Assembly (NCBI RefSeq): GCF_963678635.1
Contig: NC_087064.1
Coordinates: 36,217,716 to 36,281,715, forward strand
Source of the DNA: Symsagittifera roscoffensis
Lineage: Eukaryota > Xenacoelomorpha > Acoela > Convolutidae
Direction: 5' to 3'
Length of the DNA: 64,000 nt
The notes under the pieces were generated by a model. The model saw nothing but the letters and a program-made list of their open reading frames with translations. It made no database searches and had not been told where the DNA came from. The position numbers and the translations under genes are program-made. The first letter of the stretch is position 1; every line of letters begins with the position of its first letter. Of this stretch, positions 41,301 to 56,300 are shown piece after piece.

Positions 41301-44300
41301 GCATACTTTCTAAATAGAAGCCAAATCCCCAAGGGATCGCAGATTTATTAAATGGAGTCGAAACATGGTTGGGGAGCATACTGGATCCAGATGTGGAAAT
41401 ACGGGCGACTAATCTTTTACATCTGGAAGTAGTTCTTGCTAGCGTCTGGTTTCTGGGAGAAAATCAAACGCCAGAAACTTAATCAATCAAAATATTTTCA
41501 AACAAGGTTGGAATGAGCTTTCAAACGGAGTGGGGAAAATCTTATGACAGCAATATGGGGCTTTTTATGTTGATTGTTTTCAAAGTGGTTGTAACCTGAA
41601 AATAGGGTTGTTGTGTTAGGGGTTTACGGGCACTGTCATGTATTTGGCCGTCTGGAGGAGGGGATTTAATGAGGGGTAATTTACTGTTTCAGCCGCTGTC
41701 GACACCAACATCTTGGTGGCACCTGAGTCGCAAACATGGTACTCTGGCTTCACTGGAACTTTGGACTGCAGAACCAAGGACCAAATAATCACCTGGACGA
41801 CCCCTCTCACTAAACAAACCAAAGAAGTTCGTAATTCAATTTTTGTTTTTGCTTTGATTCAACCTAATTAAGTGAACCCCGCCCGTGCTCAAACTAAATC
41901 TTCTGTAAAAGCTGTATCTGTTCGGCTGAAAGAAATCAATGAAGCTAAGCACCGCCTTGCACAAGGATTTTTGGTAAACTTATAACTACGCTAATCCGCT
42001 TAGAGCCGATATCAATGATTGCATAACTGATTATGCAATCATCTTTAGATAACTGGGCCAACAGTTTGAAAGAGGCAAAAACAAACAGATTCAAAACTAT
42101 CTCAATTTTGAACCGTAGTTTCAAACATAAGCTTTGCGCTATCTTTCTATTTGATCGACTTCCCAAAATCTCTCAAAGTTGATTTTTAATTGGCTTTGCA
42201 TTAAGGCTTACAGAGAGCAGAGTTTGTTTGCGTTTGATAAACTGACTGAAGAAAAGGCGAAAAGCAAGCTCAACTTGGCAAACAGGCCCTAATCAGGCAA
42301 ACACTCCCTGTTTGCCCAGTCAACTACATTATTTAAATTCCATTTGTTCGCCGATGCCCACCCAATATTAATTAATCATGTCTGAAGCCTAATTTATACA
42401 ACGAAAATCCCCGAAAATTGACAAAAATTGGTTTTTCATTTTATTAAATAGAATAATACTTGAGCTAAAATGTCGAAAAACATTTTTTCTGTACGTCGCC
42501 GGGGGCGTTTGAATGCGATGCATGCAGTTATAAATTGACCGGTATTTAGCCTGTTATTACTTTGCCACAACACATGCTTGCTTTAGGGTCCATTACAACA
42601 GGTTAAAAGATTAAAGCCTGGTCTATTCCAATTAACCTAATGCATTACATTAGGTGCGAGCTCTGGAGACGTGTCTTAGGCTTCTAGGGGTGAGAGATGG
42701 AATATTTAAGTAGCAGTAGTTGCGGAGGGAACGGGGGACGGGGTAGTAAGTCAATGACTGTTCGCTATTCTCATTCGAACTCGGCCAGCCATTTCTGGGT
42801 GCGTGATCTGGCTAAAAGTGACTCTGATTCAGCCACTTGAGTTTTTTCAGTTGCCTTAAGTTCCGCCAGGATAATAAAAACATCAATCTAATTTCCGATA
42901 CACAACATAGCGCTAAATGGAATTAACTAAAATGCCGGTGGATATTGATTATTTTTACAGCAAATCCATTTACACAGAATTAACTTTTTGTTTCTGTCTG
43001 AAATCTGAAAATGAAAGGATCGGAAAATTCAACTTTTAAAATCCTAATTCTCATGCACAAAAAGTAGTTGTCAATCGAATCATAAAATTCAAAACTCAAA
43101 TTCATTTTCAAGGTTAGTCAAAAAATAGAATTTGGTACGATATTTTTTGTTCCGACTTTCGATACGAAAGTAACGGAAAATTTGTGCTCGGGGTGGGTTT
43201 TTTTTTCTTCAGACAAATTTCGACTTTTCAACTAGCCATTTTTGACGGAATTTTTTTATATCATTCGAAAGCTATTGTTGTCCTGAGCTTAAATTTTAAA
43301 AGATATTTCACCTGTGATCATTATTCGTAAAGTTATGAGGGTTTAAAGATTGCCATTTTGGCCAATTTGGGACAATTAACGCGCGATATATTTCGCGCTA
43401 TTAACGCGTAAGCGGAGATTTAATCCGTCTCAGAAATCGTTCCAAATTGGTCAAAAGAAGCTTATTCGCCATAATTGGTTTGTTACAAGGAGCAAAATTT
43501 ATCGTTTTGTACTTTGTATGGCGTGTGGGGGGGGGGGTGATTTTCATAAAAAATTTAAAATTTTAGAAAATTTTTTTTTTCATTTTATTTTTTCATACAT
43601 TTATTTTTTAAATGTTATTACTGCTCCATAAACCTTAAAAGGCAGTCGGAACATTCAGGGCTTCACCCTGATACGAGCAGTCTTGTTTTCTTTATGTTTT
43701 TTTTGAGGTGCCGGTGTGATCAAAGTGTTAGTTAACTATGGATTCATTACGTAATCATCTGTTCACTCCCTGAAAGTTGTTTTTGACATCGCCATTTTCA
43801 GTTACGCACATTGTGTTCTTTTCCGCCTCTTTGATGTGTACACGAAACTTGAGAAAAAAAAACAATTGTACTTTCAAATCTCCGTGCGAAAAAAAAATCA
43901 AACAAAACTGAAGCGTTCCTTTATTCGTCCACGCTTTTTTGCATCAACAAAAAGGGAGGATTAAGTTAAAAGATTGTCTTGCAGCTAAATGATTTTTGGC
44001 ATATTTGTTTGCGCAGTGTGGTTTTTAATACAAATGGCGACAAAACTCGTGTCCATTGGTTTGCATTTTACAATAAAATTAGTCTTTGGTGTGGCATGAT
44101 TTCACGGGAATAGTTTGCATGTGCCATAAAACCAGCAAACAGAAACGTGTTCTTTTGAGCTAGGCTGAGCTGCGTCTCTGAGCTGGAATAAGGATAAGGA
44201 CGGCCGCGCCGGATCTTAACACGGTGCGGGGACCAACGGACAGCTAAAGCTGGAAAAAAGACTAAAAAATACATCTTGACTGGAAAAGTGGGAGGGATCA

Positions 44301-47300
44301 GAAGGCTGGTAGCAGCAGCTCAAATGTATTATGTATGTTTAGGCAGCTATATTGCACGTTATTGGGTGAGAAAAATAATTCAATGGAAAAAAGCAAAAGG
44401 AGAACCATTTTTTGTCAGAGGAGGGGGGACGCTTAGTGTTTTTTGTAGATGAATGAACACAATTGAAGGTCGAGTACAGGAGAGAGGGAGGGAAGGGGGG
44501 GGGGGGTGTTGGTGACTGAACGAATGGGATAAAGAAAACTAAAAGGGAGCAAAATGAAAGGAATGAGCTAAAATTTGAAATTGAATTGAAGAAAGGCGAA
44601 TGAAAGCAGCAATAACAATAACTGCTTTGAAAGCGGCCGTTCTGCCACCTGGCTCTATTGAAATCTCAATGGGTATAAAACTGTCTGTATGAATGGCCGT
44701 AATTGCACAGGTGTCAAAATCTAAAACAATCCCACGAGCAAAAAGTGAGAGAAAACGAAAACAATAATCTCCCAAAATGAAAAAACAAATCAGAATCGAA
44801 AGTTAGGCGTAATATTTAGCCATTTATTCATCTGACCATCACGTGTGGCGTTTTATTTTCACAGTTAGATCCCCACCAACAAAGCGTCTTTGAAGTGTAT
44901 TGTTAAAACGGTCTCCTATAATCGCCAAGCCCATCACATTTGAACAAGGCAGCCGCTAGTCTTCACAGCAATGGCCTATCAATAATACAAAAGGCCTTTA
45001 AAGCCTTCGCACTCCAAAGCACCGGATCAAAAACAAATATAGCCGCGCCAACGTCACAATTAAGCTCAAACAAAAACAGCCTCCAAAAATCTATCCAAAA
45101 TTCTGAAGTAATTTTCTAAAAAGAAAAAAAATTAACTGATCAATTATTCATAAGAAAGGACATAATACGTTCTTTGATTCTCATGAAACTAAACTTGATA
45201 AAAAAGTTGTTAAAAAAGATTTGCCGCATCTAGGCGGAGCTATGAAAGCTCCCTTGATTATGTTTTCTCATGAGTAACGGTTGAGTGAAACTATCCTGAA
45301 ACACACTTGACTGTACAAGGAGGCAACAGCGGTTCTCCATAAATAGTCCTCAACTACTCGTATGTTGGTCCTTTCCATCGTGTATAAATGCACAAAAACC
45401 TTAATGAATATGCACTATAAGCCATGTGCGTTTAAGTTTTACATTATACTTAATTTTAAAAAATCCTTTCTGTTTCAGGAGCTGGTCGCTGGTCAGTTTT
45501 CAGCCTATGGGAAGTATTACGTCACCAGTGAGGGTACCCTATTTGTCTATGACGTAAACTCGAACGACCAGGGCACATACACTTGTAAAAATGGCATCTC
45601 AGCTGTGGACAAGAGCTCAGTCAGAAGTGCCAAAATCACAGTAGAAAGCAAGTTTCAAAAACAAACTTGAGATTCTAAAATTTTTTTTGTAAATGTCATA
45701 ATAAAATATCCTTCAATAAAATCAGTGTTCAACTCACAAACATACATTTTTGAAAAACATTTAGAAAAATACTGAAAACTGATGTTGTTTACACCTGATG
45801 GTTTTTCCAGAGCAAATGGGCAACCCAGCACCCCTGATCCAGTTGGGCTCTTCTGACCAAAGAATCGTGTCTGGAGGTCAAGTTGTGCTGCTATGTGAAG
45901 GAAGTTCAAAATTGGACAAAGTAACTATTTCCTGGAGTAAGGACGGACAACCGTTCAGAGCCACTGAATCATCCAGGTTAGTCAATGCAAAAAATACTTC
46001 AGTTTATTCGATCATGGCTTATAAATTATCATGAATTAGTCAAATTTTATGTATCTTTTAAACGATTGGCACAGATTTCGTCCTATTTATTTAATTAACA
46101 AATTTCGTCACATACAGATTTCGTCCCATATCCAACATCCTATCATCCCATATCCAAATTTGTGGGAAGAAATCTGTGTACGCTGTAGAATGCGACGAAA
46201 TCTGTTGAAATTAAAATGGGACAAGATCTGCAATGGGACAGAATCTGCCACAGCCCTTTTAAACCCTCAAGATCATGAACATTTTTCACGCTTTTCGAGT
46301 CGGCTTCAAGAATTGAGTCTTTGAAAGGGCGGAGCAAATGAATAACAGCATGCGCAGTTTGTCCACGGGTATACAAAATTAAATTTATCTCGCGCGAGGA
46401 AGCCACCGGAAAGTGATTAATCTTTTCTGACATAGGTCACCCGTTTAAAGCCAGTTTAGTTCTTCAGTTTAAACATGTGAAAAATATGTTTGATCCCATT
46501 TCATTCATGCCATACATATTAGGTCAGATAGTTCATACCATTAATCAAACAATTTCACTGACAGCTTTTAAAACCTAAAACACATGAAGCGAGTAGTAAA
46601 AAATGCATGCCTGAAAAAATTCTGTTTTCACACTTTTCTTATTGATTGCAAAAAGTATAAAGGGGTCTGAACGATTTAAATGTCAAAAGCAGAAATAATC
46701 TCAAAGAGCAGATAAGGCAACAATTTAAAAATATCAAAGCAGTTGATTTAACACTTCAGTTATGTATTTTGTGATATAAATCTAAGCATGTGCTTCGAAA
46801 CTGAATAAATATCCAAATTCATCTTATTCGGCGTTTCTTAAATTCATGTTTTATAATTTTGTCGTGTCTGGTATCTATTTTGTGTCAAATTGTAATTCAA
46901 CTCCTGTGATTCATTCTTAGTATAGAGGATACTTGGTAATACAATTTTGGTTCCTTTCATTTTGGACTTGGCGCTAATGACATTAAAAGCAGTTTTATTC
47001 CGTGAGGCTGGGTTGAAATTGCATCTGGATAACTGTTCTGTTCCTACCGGCGTCATTAATCCTTCATGTGCGCAAGATTGGAGGAGAGGCAAGAAAAGTA
47101 CTAATAGCACCCCGAATTTCACAAACTGTGTACAAGTTGGACTAATTTGAAAGGGTAAGGGCAAATCTGGAACTACTCGGTCCAATTTGCCTGCCCCTCA
47201 AAAGAGTAACCTTTTCTACTACTATCCGGATTTAAGTGTTCATGCTTGGTATACTTGGTACAGAATACTTTTATGTTCGACTGATTTGCCAGCGATTTGG

Positions 47301-50300
47301 TGGCATCATTTTTTGATGCTGGGCAAGTTGCATAAATGATGCGTATTACAGCCCAAATTGCAACTTTTCCCCATTTCTAATTCAGAAAGTGAGTGGATAG
47401 GAGTCTAAAATGTATATATTGAGATGAATTAAGAGCACCGCTTAGTAATTTATCAGTTTGAGCGCTATTCAAGAGAACAAGTATTCACACTTCTGCTAAT
47501 AGAGAGCCGCCGCTGAACCAAATCCCAAAGGAGTGAAACAGTGCTTACCATTTTAACATCATGCTTAACAGCCATAAGTTATAATTCATGACCTCTTTTA
47601 CCATGTTTTGCCGCAAAAGAAGTATTGTACATCTGAAAACTGGCGGATAAAAATTTATGAGCGGCATTAAGAAATCATTAGATGTTTTAATGGTTTCGAC
47701 CGTTGAACCAAGTTAGTACGATGAAAGGCTTAACTTGTAAGAAAAAAAACTAGCATGATTTTTTTTATCTTTCGGCCTTAAAGAATGATCCGTTTATGTT
47801 TGAATAGATCTGTGCTTATAAATGACAAACAATTTATTGGTACTGCTCATGGATGATGAAATGATAATACAAGAAGCCAGAACATTTCATGAACACAATA
47901 AAACTGTGAAGCTTAATTGAAATAGCCATGATTGAACTGTTTTTATAGCCTTTTGATGTTTTGAGTGATTTTTCTTTCATTTTTAGATATACTCTGGAAC
48001 CTTCTGGAACCCTTTTGATCAAAAACGCCATCAAGACCGACGCGGGAGAATACACGTGTACTGCCAAGAGTCCCGCCGGAACGACCAATCAGAGCTCCAG
48101 CCTGGAGATCAACGGGGAAAGCGGGATCGGGGAGAGCTACCCGGTGGAGATGTTGCCGGGTCCTCCCGAAGGCAAACCCTACGTTTCCTACGTCAACACC
48201 AGTTGCGTTGAGCTGAACTGGAAGCCACCTACGTTGAACCAACATTTGATCAGATACTACAGAATTGAATACTATATGTTAGTTATATAGTTTCTCTAGT
48301 TTTGCAGCAACCTGTTTATTTTTTAATCTTCCTCGGTATTTGATGCTTTAATTCTGGCAAAATCACGAAGGTTATCATCAAATGTTTAAGGAAACAAAAC
48401 AAAGAAAGTCTTGAAACTTGAGTTCAATGACTTCCCTAGATTTTTCACCAAAAGTACAAGATAGTGTCATTCGTTTGATGAAAGTGCTTGAGTAGTGTAG
48501 TTTCATTTCATCCCGGTGTGTGAAGCGTTTGTTATCTTAAATGGTTACAGTACTTTCTGGTTTTTCATCAAATGATGTTATGACGTGAGTTGATGATGAA
48601 AAGGCAAGGTTGAAACAAGATAAGACAGAAACACATAAATCAAAATAGACCTTAAATTTCCTTTTTCATTTCCTATCTCATTTTGTTTCGCACCTAGACT
48701 ATGAATGCGTCAGAAAATTGTCTGAAAACGCTATGACAGTCATTAAATAAATTCAACAGACGAGGTGATAAACATTGGTTATAAAGATAGACTAAATTGT
48801 TTGCTGTTTGTCTAGATATGGTCTGCAAAGTTGGACCACGGTTCAAAGCCACATCAAACAGACGAAGACGTGGATTTGTGATTTACGGCCGGGTAGAACC
48901 TACCTGTTCGTGGCCAGGGCCATGAATGACTATGGCTATGGGCACTCAAGTGACATTTCAGAACCAGCCACTCTGATGGGTTAGTGGAGCTGGACAAAAT
49001 ATCGTGTTCAGTGTCTTGACAATCCACGCTGGGTTGGCTGAGTCACGGATATAAAATCATGTTTTTAAAATTAAATGGCACAAATGAAAAATTTCAGCCG
49101 ATTGTCATCTTCGACAGAGTTTTTAAGTGATTTTGGAAAAAAAACTATCAATTCATGAATTAAACATTTTCATTTTCGTATTTTTCAACGTAAAATGATT
49201 CTTTTGCATATTTTCTAACCAAAGCTAACATCGAATTTTCTATACTAGATCTATTTCCCGAGTTTGACGAGAGCGAGATTCCGATGTTGTCGGAGCGTGT
49301 GCAAGACAGGCTGGACAAAAGTGACATCAGACTCCTCGATATCGTCCCTGTCAGCCCTACTTCTCTGAGGGTCTCCTGGATCGTAAGCTCATTTAGCATT
49401 ATTTCAAATAGTTGTTTTTTCCGAAATAATTCTCATTTTCAATATTTTTTCGTGTAATTATGTATTTTATTGTAATATACGTTTTTTTAAATATTGGTTA
49501 AAAGTTAGTCATCTGCTGGAATGTGAGTCTGTTAAGTGACCTGTCGGTTAAGTAGGATACCTCGGCTGAGTCTGAAGTCATTAATTTCGATATCTTAGTA
49601 TCTGATGATGATAGTGAGGGGTTGCAAAGCCGCGACTCATCGCAGCTTATTTGCTGAATAAATATAGTCAGCTGCCCAGTTTCACTTTTATTATCGGCAA
49701 GGTGTTGTGGAATATTAAATCACCCGATTTATTTTTAATCAATAATTCCAGCGGCTGCGATAAATATAACAATATTAATTTCTGAATGCTGCATTTAAGC
49801 GTTTCACTGAGGCTATATAATTCATGAAAGAGAGATAAAAGCGGTAACTTCTCTTTTTGCTCGTTGTCAAGTTCTTATGGAATTTAACGTCCTGTCCGCT
49901 GTATTAAATATGCAAGCTTAAAAGAAAGAAAGGCGAGAAATTTCTTTGCCAGGTGTTTCACTTGATTGGATTGATAGGCGAATAGCTGAAGTGTATCCGC
50001 TACCTTTTGAGTATCCGAGTTTTTCAATCACCAAAGTGGCGTTTGTGAACTCTCTTTTGCTACAGTTCTTGTTCTCTCACTTTTCTGTGCCGCTGGCTAG
50101 TTAATATTCCAGACCGCCCTCTTTAAATGGCTTGTTTCCCCAAGACTGTATCAGAAAAACAGGGCAATAAGGTTGAGAAATGGGTGGGTTTTTAGTAGTG
50201 GGGAGGGGGGGGGGGGGGCTGGGAATTGGCGCGAGGAGGAAACTAGAGCGGACTCATTTGGTTTGTACTCGGTGTGATTACATTCCATTAAGGAAGCGAC

Positions 50301-53300
50301 AAAGCGTGACCAAAGAGAGAAGAACGCGTGATATAATAATATTAATATTTATAACTCAGTTATTTACAATATCCTGACTGGGCCAGTAAATTTTCCCAAA
50401 ACCTCCTTCTTCTAATACCGCCACTAGTATGACCCAAATATCCCCTCGCTACACTGCTGAACACCTCCAGAATCCGGCTACTTGGGAAATGTTTCCAGTT
50501 TGCTGGCCAAATTAATTGGACTTGAATGTGTTGAGTGTTATTGCTTGGCCACTCTTAATTGATACTTGGCAAGTTAAACTTGTCTTCTGAAGAGTCTTCT
50601 AGTAAAATTGGTGCCAACAAACATACTTTATCCAATTGCGCCACAGAATTAGTTGAAATTCGAAATTAAAATATCAAAAAAGGCATGAAATCTCAAACTG
50701 TGAACGTCTGTGTTTGTTCTGAACCTCGCTGAGGGCTTAAATTGGTAGAGCACTGTTCAAACAATCAACTAGTGAAACTTTGTTGTAGTTAAACTCTTGA
50801 ATTCAAACAGTTTAACAATGGAAATCTAAATTATTTCCGGTGGCGAACCTAGACTTCATGAGCAATGTAGTACATTTTGTTTATGCAAAGTTAGACTTCA
50901 TGCCCTTGGCTAGAACCACACGAAGGCGCTGTAAAAAGGATTAGATTTGAATCTTAATGTTTTTAGTGTCAAAACCATGAAAACTGTTATTATGACAGTA
51001 TTGATGGTAGAAGGGGGCGGGACAAAATAGCATGTGAGAAGAACCCGCTGCGATCAAGTGCTAAGGCATATTTTGTATATGATCAGTCAAAGCAAAGAAA
51101 GTTATTGTGCCATGGCGATCATTCATTCTTTAAATTTAAGAGTCGTAGACAAGGAGAAAATAAATGAATATTCAGTTATTGTTTCTCCTTTTTAGGTGAT
51201 GCGATATCCGAGCTTGATCAAAGGGTTCCGGCTGCAGTTCACGAGTAACACTCACTACCCCGGAAGTCCCTCTTCCGACTTCGATCTGATCACAAACCCG
51301 AACAAGAGAACCCACGTGCTGACGAATCTGCTGCCATATACCATGTACAACATCTCAGTGCAGCCTTTCAACGGAGAAACAGTGGGGAAAAAGTCAGAGT
51401 GGAAGCCTGCTTTCCTGCCTCAGATTCCCCCGAGTGCTCCGCCGAGTTCAGTCGAGAAAACTACAGATCACAAACAGTAAGAGTCCAAGTCTTAAGCCTT
51501 GATCTGCGAGAAAAAAAACAAGATTTATGGATCAAATGAGAAAATAAATGATGATGATTGGGGAAGTCTACGGGGTTTTACTGGAGTATGTAATTACAAT
51601 TTTAGTGGAGTCTGTAGTTCAAACCACGTTTTTGGCGTTATTTTGCAGTTTTTTGCAGTTTTCTTTCTTCAAAAAATAAAAATCAAAAAAAAATTCTGTG
51701 TCTTTAGTGGTACTGTCAATATTTCGTGGGGTCTGCCCCCTCGAACAAGCTGGAACGGACCTCTCATGGGCTACAATCTGAGAGTGTCCACCTACAACAC
51801 AGACAAGCCCAAGATCATCATCGACCAGAATGTTAGCACACATGCTTACACTGTGGCTGTGAACAAGACTGCGTTCGACAAAAAAGACGTGAAGATTGAG
51901 TTGGCGGCGTTTAACAAAGCAGGCATGGGAGTGTACTCGCAACCCATCTATGTTTTGCAAGGTTGGTATAGTTATCATTTTTTCGATATATACTTACAAC
52001 AGTTTTTTCTACCCTACGGAAACAAAGCAATACATTTAAATATTTATGCTCGGAAAACTTTTAAACAAAAAATGGAACAATGTTTTGGAAATTTAAGGTG
52101 AAAACGTCCCGCGAGATGGTCCCGCAGGAGCTCCGGCAGTATTCGATTTCAAAATTCTCATCTACGCTGGTCTTGGTGTCTTAACATTAGTGCTGGTCGG
52201 AGCAGTGGTGTATCTGTTTTTGCGCAACTCATGTTCTATCCGCACTGCGGGCCATGGAACTAGACTGCGACCAGTTAATTGTAGAGACGAGAAGACTTAC
52301 ACCGGAAGTATGGGAAGTAAGTTGAAAGTTTGATCATATTTTTGTTCGCCCATAGCTAATGACCTAAAACATTTCATTCACATGATATAGTATAATGGTA
52401 GTCCAATAGTTCAAGTACCTTTGTAAAACTTCATCCAAGATGCTTAGGTTGGATGCCACCAGTTTTAAAAATATCAAGAAGTTTCATGTTTCCAAACAAA
52501 AATCTTGAAAATTTTTGTGCTTGAGGTTACAAAATTTAAGGTTGAAAAGCTAACTAACAATTTTGTAGTTTGTTGGGAAGATGTTTGTTATCTTTTTTTT
52601 TGCTTTCCCAGAGTTTCTGAAGTAATGTGGCTTAAATAGAGGCGGGGTCATCTCATCTCCAATGGTTTATGAGTAACTGGATGTCATTTTAAACTTAGAT
52701 AATGGTATCACAAATGGTGTTTTTCAAAAGTAGAGCACCATGTGTTATCAAATTGTCAAATACTCGTCTATTTTTTCATTTATATAGGTGTCATCTTTGT
52801 TTGATCTGGCTTCAAACTGCAAAAAACATATCTTAATAAAGTCAAATTTTATTAATTTTTCATGTAAAACGTTGGATTTTTTCATTAAACGAGGCGTGTC
52901 CGCATGCCGCATCTACTCGAAACCCAGATTGTTTTGTTTTAAGCGAGCCGTTACTGGAGGCGGCAACTCTTTCACAGATATTTTAGGATCTTGATTTTGG
53001 CTTCGATAAATTCACGGAACAAAAAAGAAATCAAGCACAAAACTGAATGCCACAGTTGGCAAAATCATGGTGGACAAAAATCATTTGTTAGTGAATAAAC
53101 AGTTTGTAAAAAATACATTGCCATCGTTAAAAGATTTAGCAAGAATAAAGCTTATAAATCATTTTTTAAAAATCATTGAAGTTTGTTAATTAGCAAAAAG
53201 TGAAATATTCAAGCATGTTTTTGTTTTCATTCCTCAGACCAGAGCTATTCAGTCGCTAAGATCAGCTTTTAGAGACACTTAAACTACAACAACAAGCAAA

Positions 53301-56300
53301 TCAGTTAACTTGTTTTGGACAAGAAAAACAGCAATAAAAACAAAAGGTGTCAAAGTCTTCAGCAATTGTTACTGAAGTGTTTTCGTACTGCTTTTCGTTT
53401 ATGTTCAACTATATGAGCTCAATTTATAATGAAGACATCTTGATTGAGCTAGCGTGGATTTAATTGGGACTACTTTTTAGCGTATTATTACTACTTCTAC
53501 ACCAATCCCGAAGAATTGCTAACTAGTCCCCGCTCCCCGCGCAGTAAGTCGCTTGCAATTTGCCAGTGGCCTCCTTCGACCCCTGGTTTGACCTTTGGCC
53601 TATTTTGTTTTGCAAAGTCAGTTTGTGTCACTGTGTACGTCAGTCAGTCAAGTCGACTACTCAAAGTGACTCATAATTTGAATCATGCTAATCATAACTA
53701 GTTTAACTTGATGTCGTATTCGCTCGTCTGCATTTTTGTACATGAGTCTACAGCATTCTTCCTCCGACAACTCCTAGACAGCTTCTTATCTTATCATTTT
53801 TACAATTGTTTTGCTGTTTAGAATCAGGCGCTTTCAAAATACTTTCGGCACCTTTGTAGACAGTTAGAATCCGCTTTTCATTTTTTGTCGGAAAAATATC
53901 ACTGTTGACGCTAACAAAACAGTGTCTTGTCAATTGGACGTCCGAAGCATTTTCTAACTATGTCCAGCTAATAATATCATAAGTTCTGCTATTTTAGTTA
54001 AGATCTTCTGGTTAATATGTTCGTGATGATGATGACCCCTCCTTCAAACGCAAATGCCCTTTTGACACAATCTGTAATATTTTGAGAGTTTTTCGAAATT
54101 CGAACTTTTGATGACGTCTTAGGCCGCTTTTGAAGCTCAAGCATCACTTGCATATTAACCAAAAGACCAGGCTTTGCTTATTACTACTGTGATTACACAT
54201 TTTCAGTTATATTCAGTTTATGTTGATTTCTTAACTTTCTACAAAGTATCACTCCCGGGATATTCCGGACCCTGTAACTAATAGCAAGCATCTATGAAAC
54301 TTCGCCGAATGGAATCGATTTGTTGTATCAGCAGTTGTTAAAAACCCTATCAGTGTTTCGAAAATGAGACTTAATGTCACGACTTGAAATTATTCAAGTT
54401 ATATGAAATAGTGTATCACCGTTTATACAATTGTCTGATACAACGAATGATTTTTCTACGTTTTTCAACATCTGTTCTAATGTTGAGTTTGTTTCAGGCA
54501 ACGGTTGCGCCAACACGGAACTAGACGTCGACAGTTTGAGTCCGCAGGCTAAACTGATGCCTCACAACTACTTCAACATGCAGTACCCTGTCAACCAAAC
54601 ATGTAAGTTCAAATCACACGTCAAACGTTTGCTCATTTCAAATTTTTTCAGTTTGAGAGCTGTTTATGAAAAATTGATGCTGTTGATGCGATTTAAACAC
54701 AGGTCAGCACATGTTTTCTATAGAGGTCAAAGACGTGATTATTAATGAAAGGGCGCTGAACAAATAGGTTTTACTCACACATTTAGTTTTATTTCACCCG
54801 GGGCAATTTGTATATTTGGGAAGTGGAGTGGAGGTATTTAGTGTGAATGTGTGAAGAAGAGCTTTGTGGAGTTATTGTGTTTGTGTAATTTGGGAAATGA
54901 GCGTGTGAGGAGGAAGGATTAAGTAGCGGAACTTGGTCTGCAGTTATATGGCACTTTGTTGATCAGCGCCGACCGAGGAGGAAACCCGTGGTGCTTGTCA
55001 GCACATGGTATGCTAATACGGCCGGCACAGACAAATGACACAACTATTCGCTGTTCAACACTTCCCCACACCATCTTACACTAATGCGCAATCTCACTTT
55101 ACAACCATATCAATAATCGAATCGAATCGAATCGAATCGAATCGAATACAATTAAACCAAATCTGCGCAACGCTGAGACATATTTTTAAACCAATTCAAT
55201 TTCTAGTACAAACTTTTGAAATCAAACAACCGTAGACGAAAATAAATTTTCACAGTTTCAAAATACTACCAAAATGGTACTGAAGAAATTGTTGCAAGTT
55301 GCAGTTACAGCATTACGTAAAGTGTCTCAGAAACACCATGTGTGCTAATTATGTCATCGGTGTTTCTTCAGTAGCTTCGAATTGTTGCATGGTCCGCTAA
55401 ATTAGGCCACAACCTATATAACTTTCACCAAATTAAGACGGAGATATTGTTTTGCGTGACAGCAATTTCAAAATGAGAAGACCGCATGTTTAAATTAACA
55501 TGCCTTTTTGGAGCTCCCGCTAAGTTGGCTAAATTGTAAATGAAGTTTGATCGGAGATTAAAAGGGTACCCGGTGAATGGAAGTACTGTTGGTGGTGTAA
55601 TCCCATTTCAAGTGGTCCCTTTGAAAAGGGATCAAATTATCACTACTTAAATCAAAACACGACTGAGAAAAGATATATCTTCCAAAAGAACAGTCTAAAT
55701 CAGATAACTAATTTCAATTTTTGAAGGCTGGAGAAGCCAACCGAACGTGGTTAGAATTGGAATTGACACTCTTCGTTGCCATTATGAGCGAAGCTTTTCT
55801 TGGCCGTTTCAAATACTGAAACCTTGACAAATGAAAGATTGTTTTTTGAACAAGTTTTGGTGAAAAGTAGTGGTGTTTTAGTATACAAGTACCATCACAA
55901 CAGTACATCCCCATGCAGTGTCGTCACATCCATGAGTACACCAGTTCACATAGAACCAGCCTCTGGAGGACACCCACATAGTGTCTTCTACAACAGCCAA
56001 CTGGCCCACCACCAGATGATGAACCCTGGAGGAGGAGTTCACCACGGAGGACGGGGAGGCATCGTTACTTCGGCTGCGCCAGATTTGATACAGGTGCAGG
56101 CACATCATGGACAGCTGAACCCGGGCGACCCGCAGTATGCCGAGATACCAGGTGTGTTTTACCGCAAAATAAAACCAAAGTGATTGCAAGTCCGATGTGA
56201 ACAAAGCATGAAATCATCTTTTGCATGGCACTCATGTCTATCTCATTAAAAAATAGAATTCACAAGTGTCACGGTTAAGCTGACCGATGTTTGATAGAGC

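Noticed and set aside
51499-51707. N-terminal extension of the frame containing exon 14
   Set aside because: It is intronic; the TCTTTAG acceptor at 51707, the phase of exon 13 and the FN3 domain start fix the exon at 51708.
55800-55881. Upstream part of the frame containing exon 18 as coding
   Set aside because: The phase from exon 17 and the acceptor at 55880-55881 start the exon at 55882. An alternative acceptor at 55853-55854 exists but puts an extra unsupported stretch in the protein.
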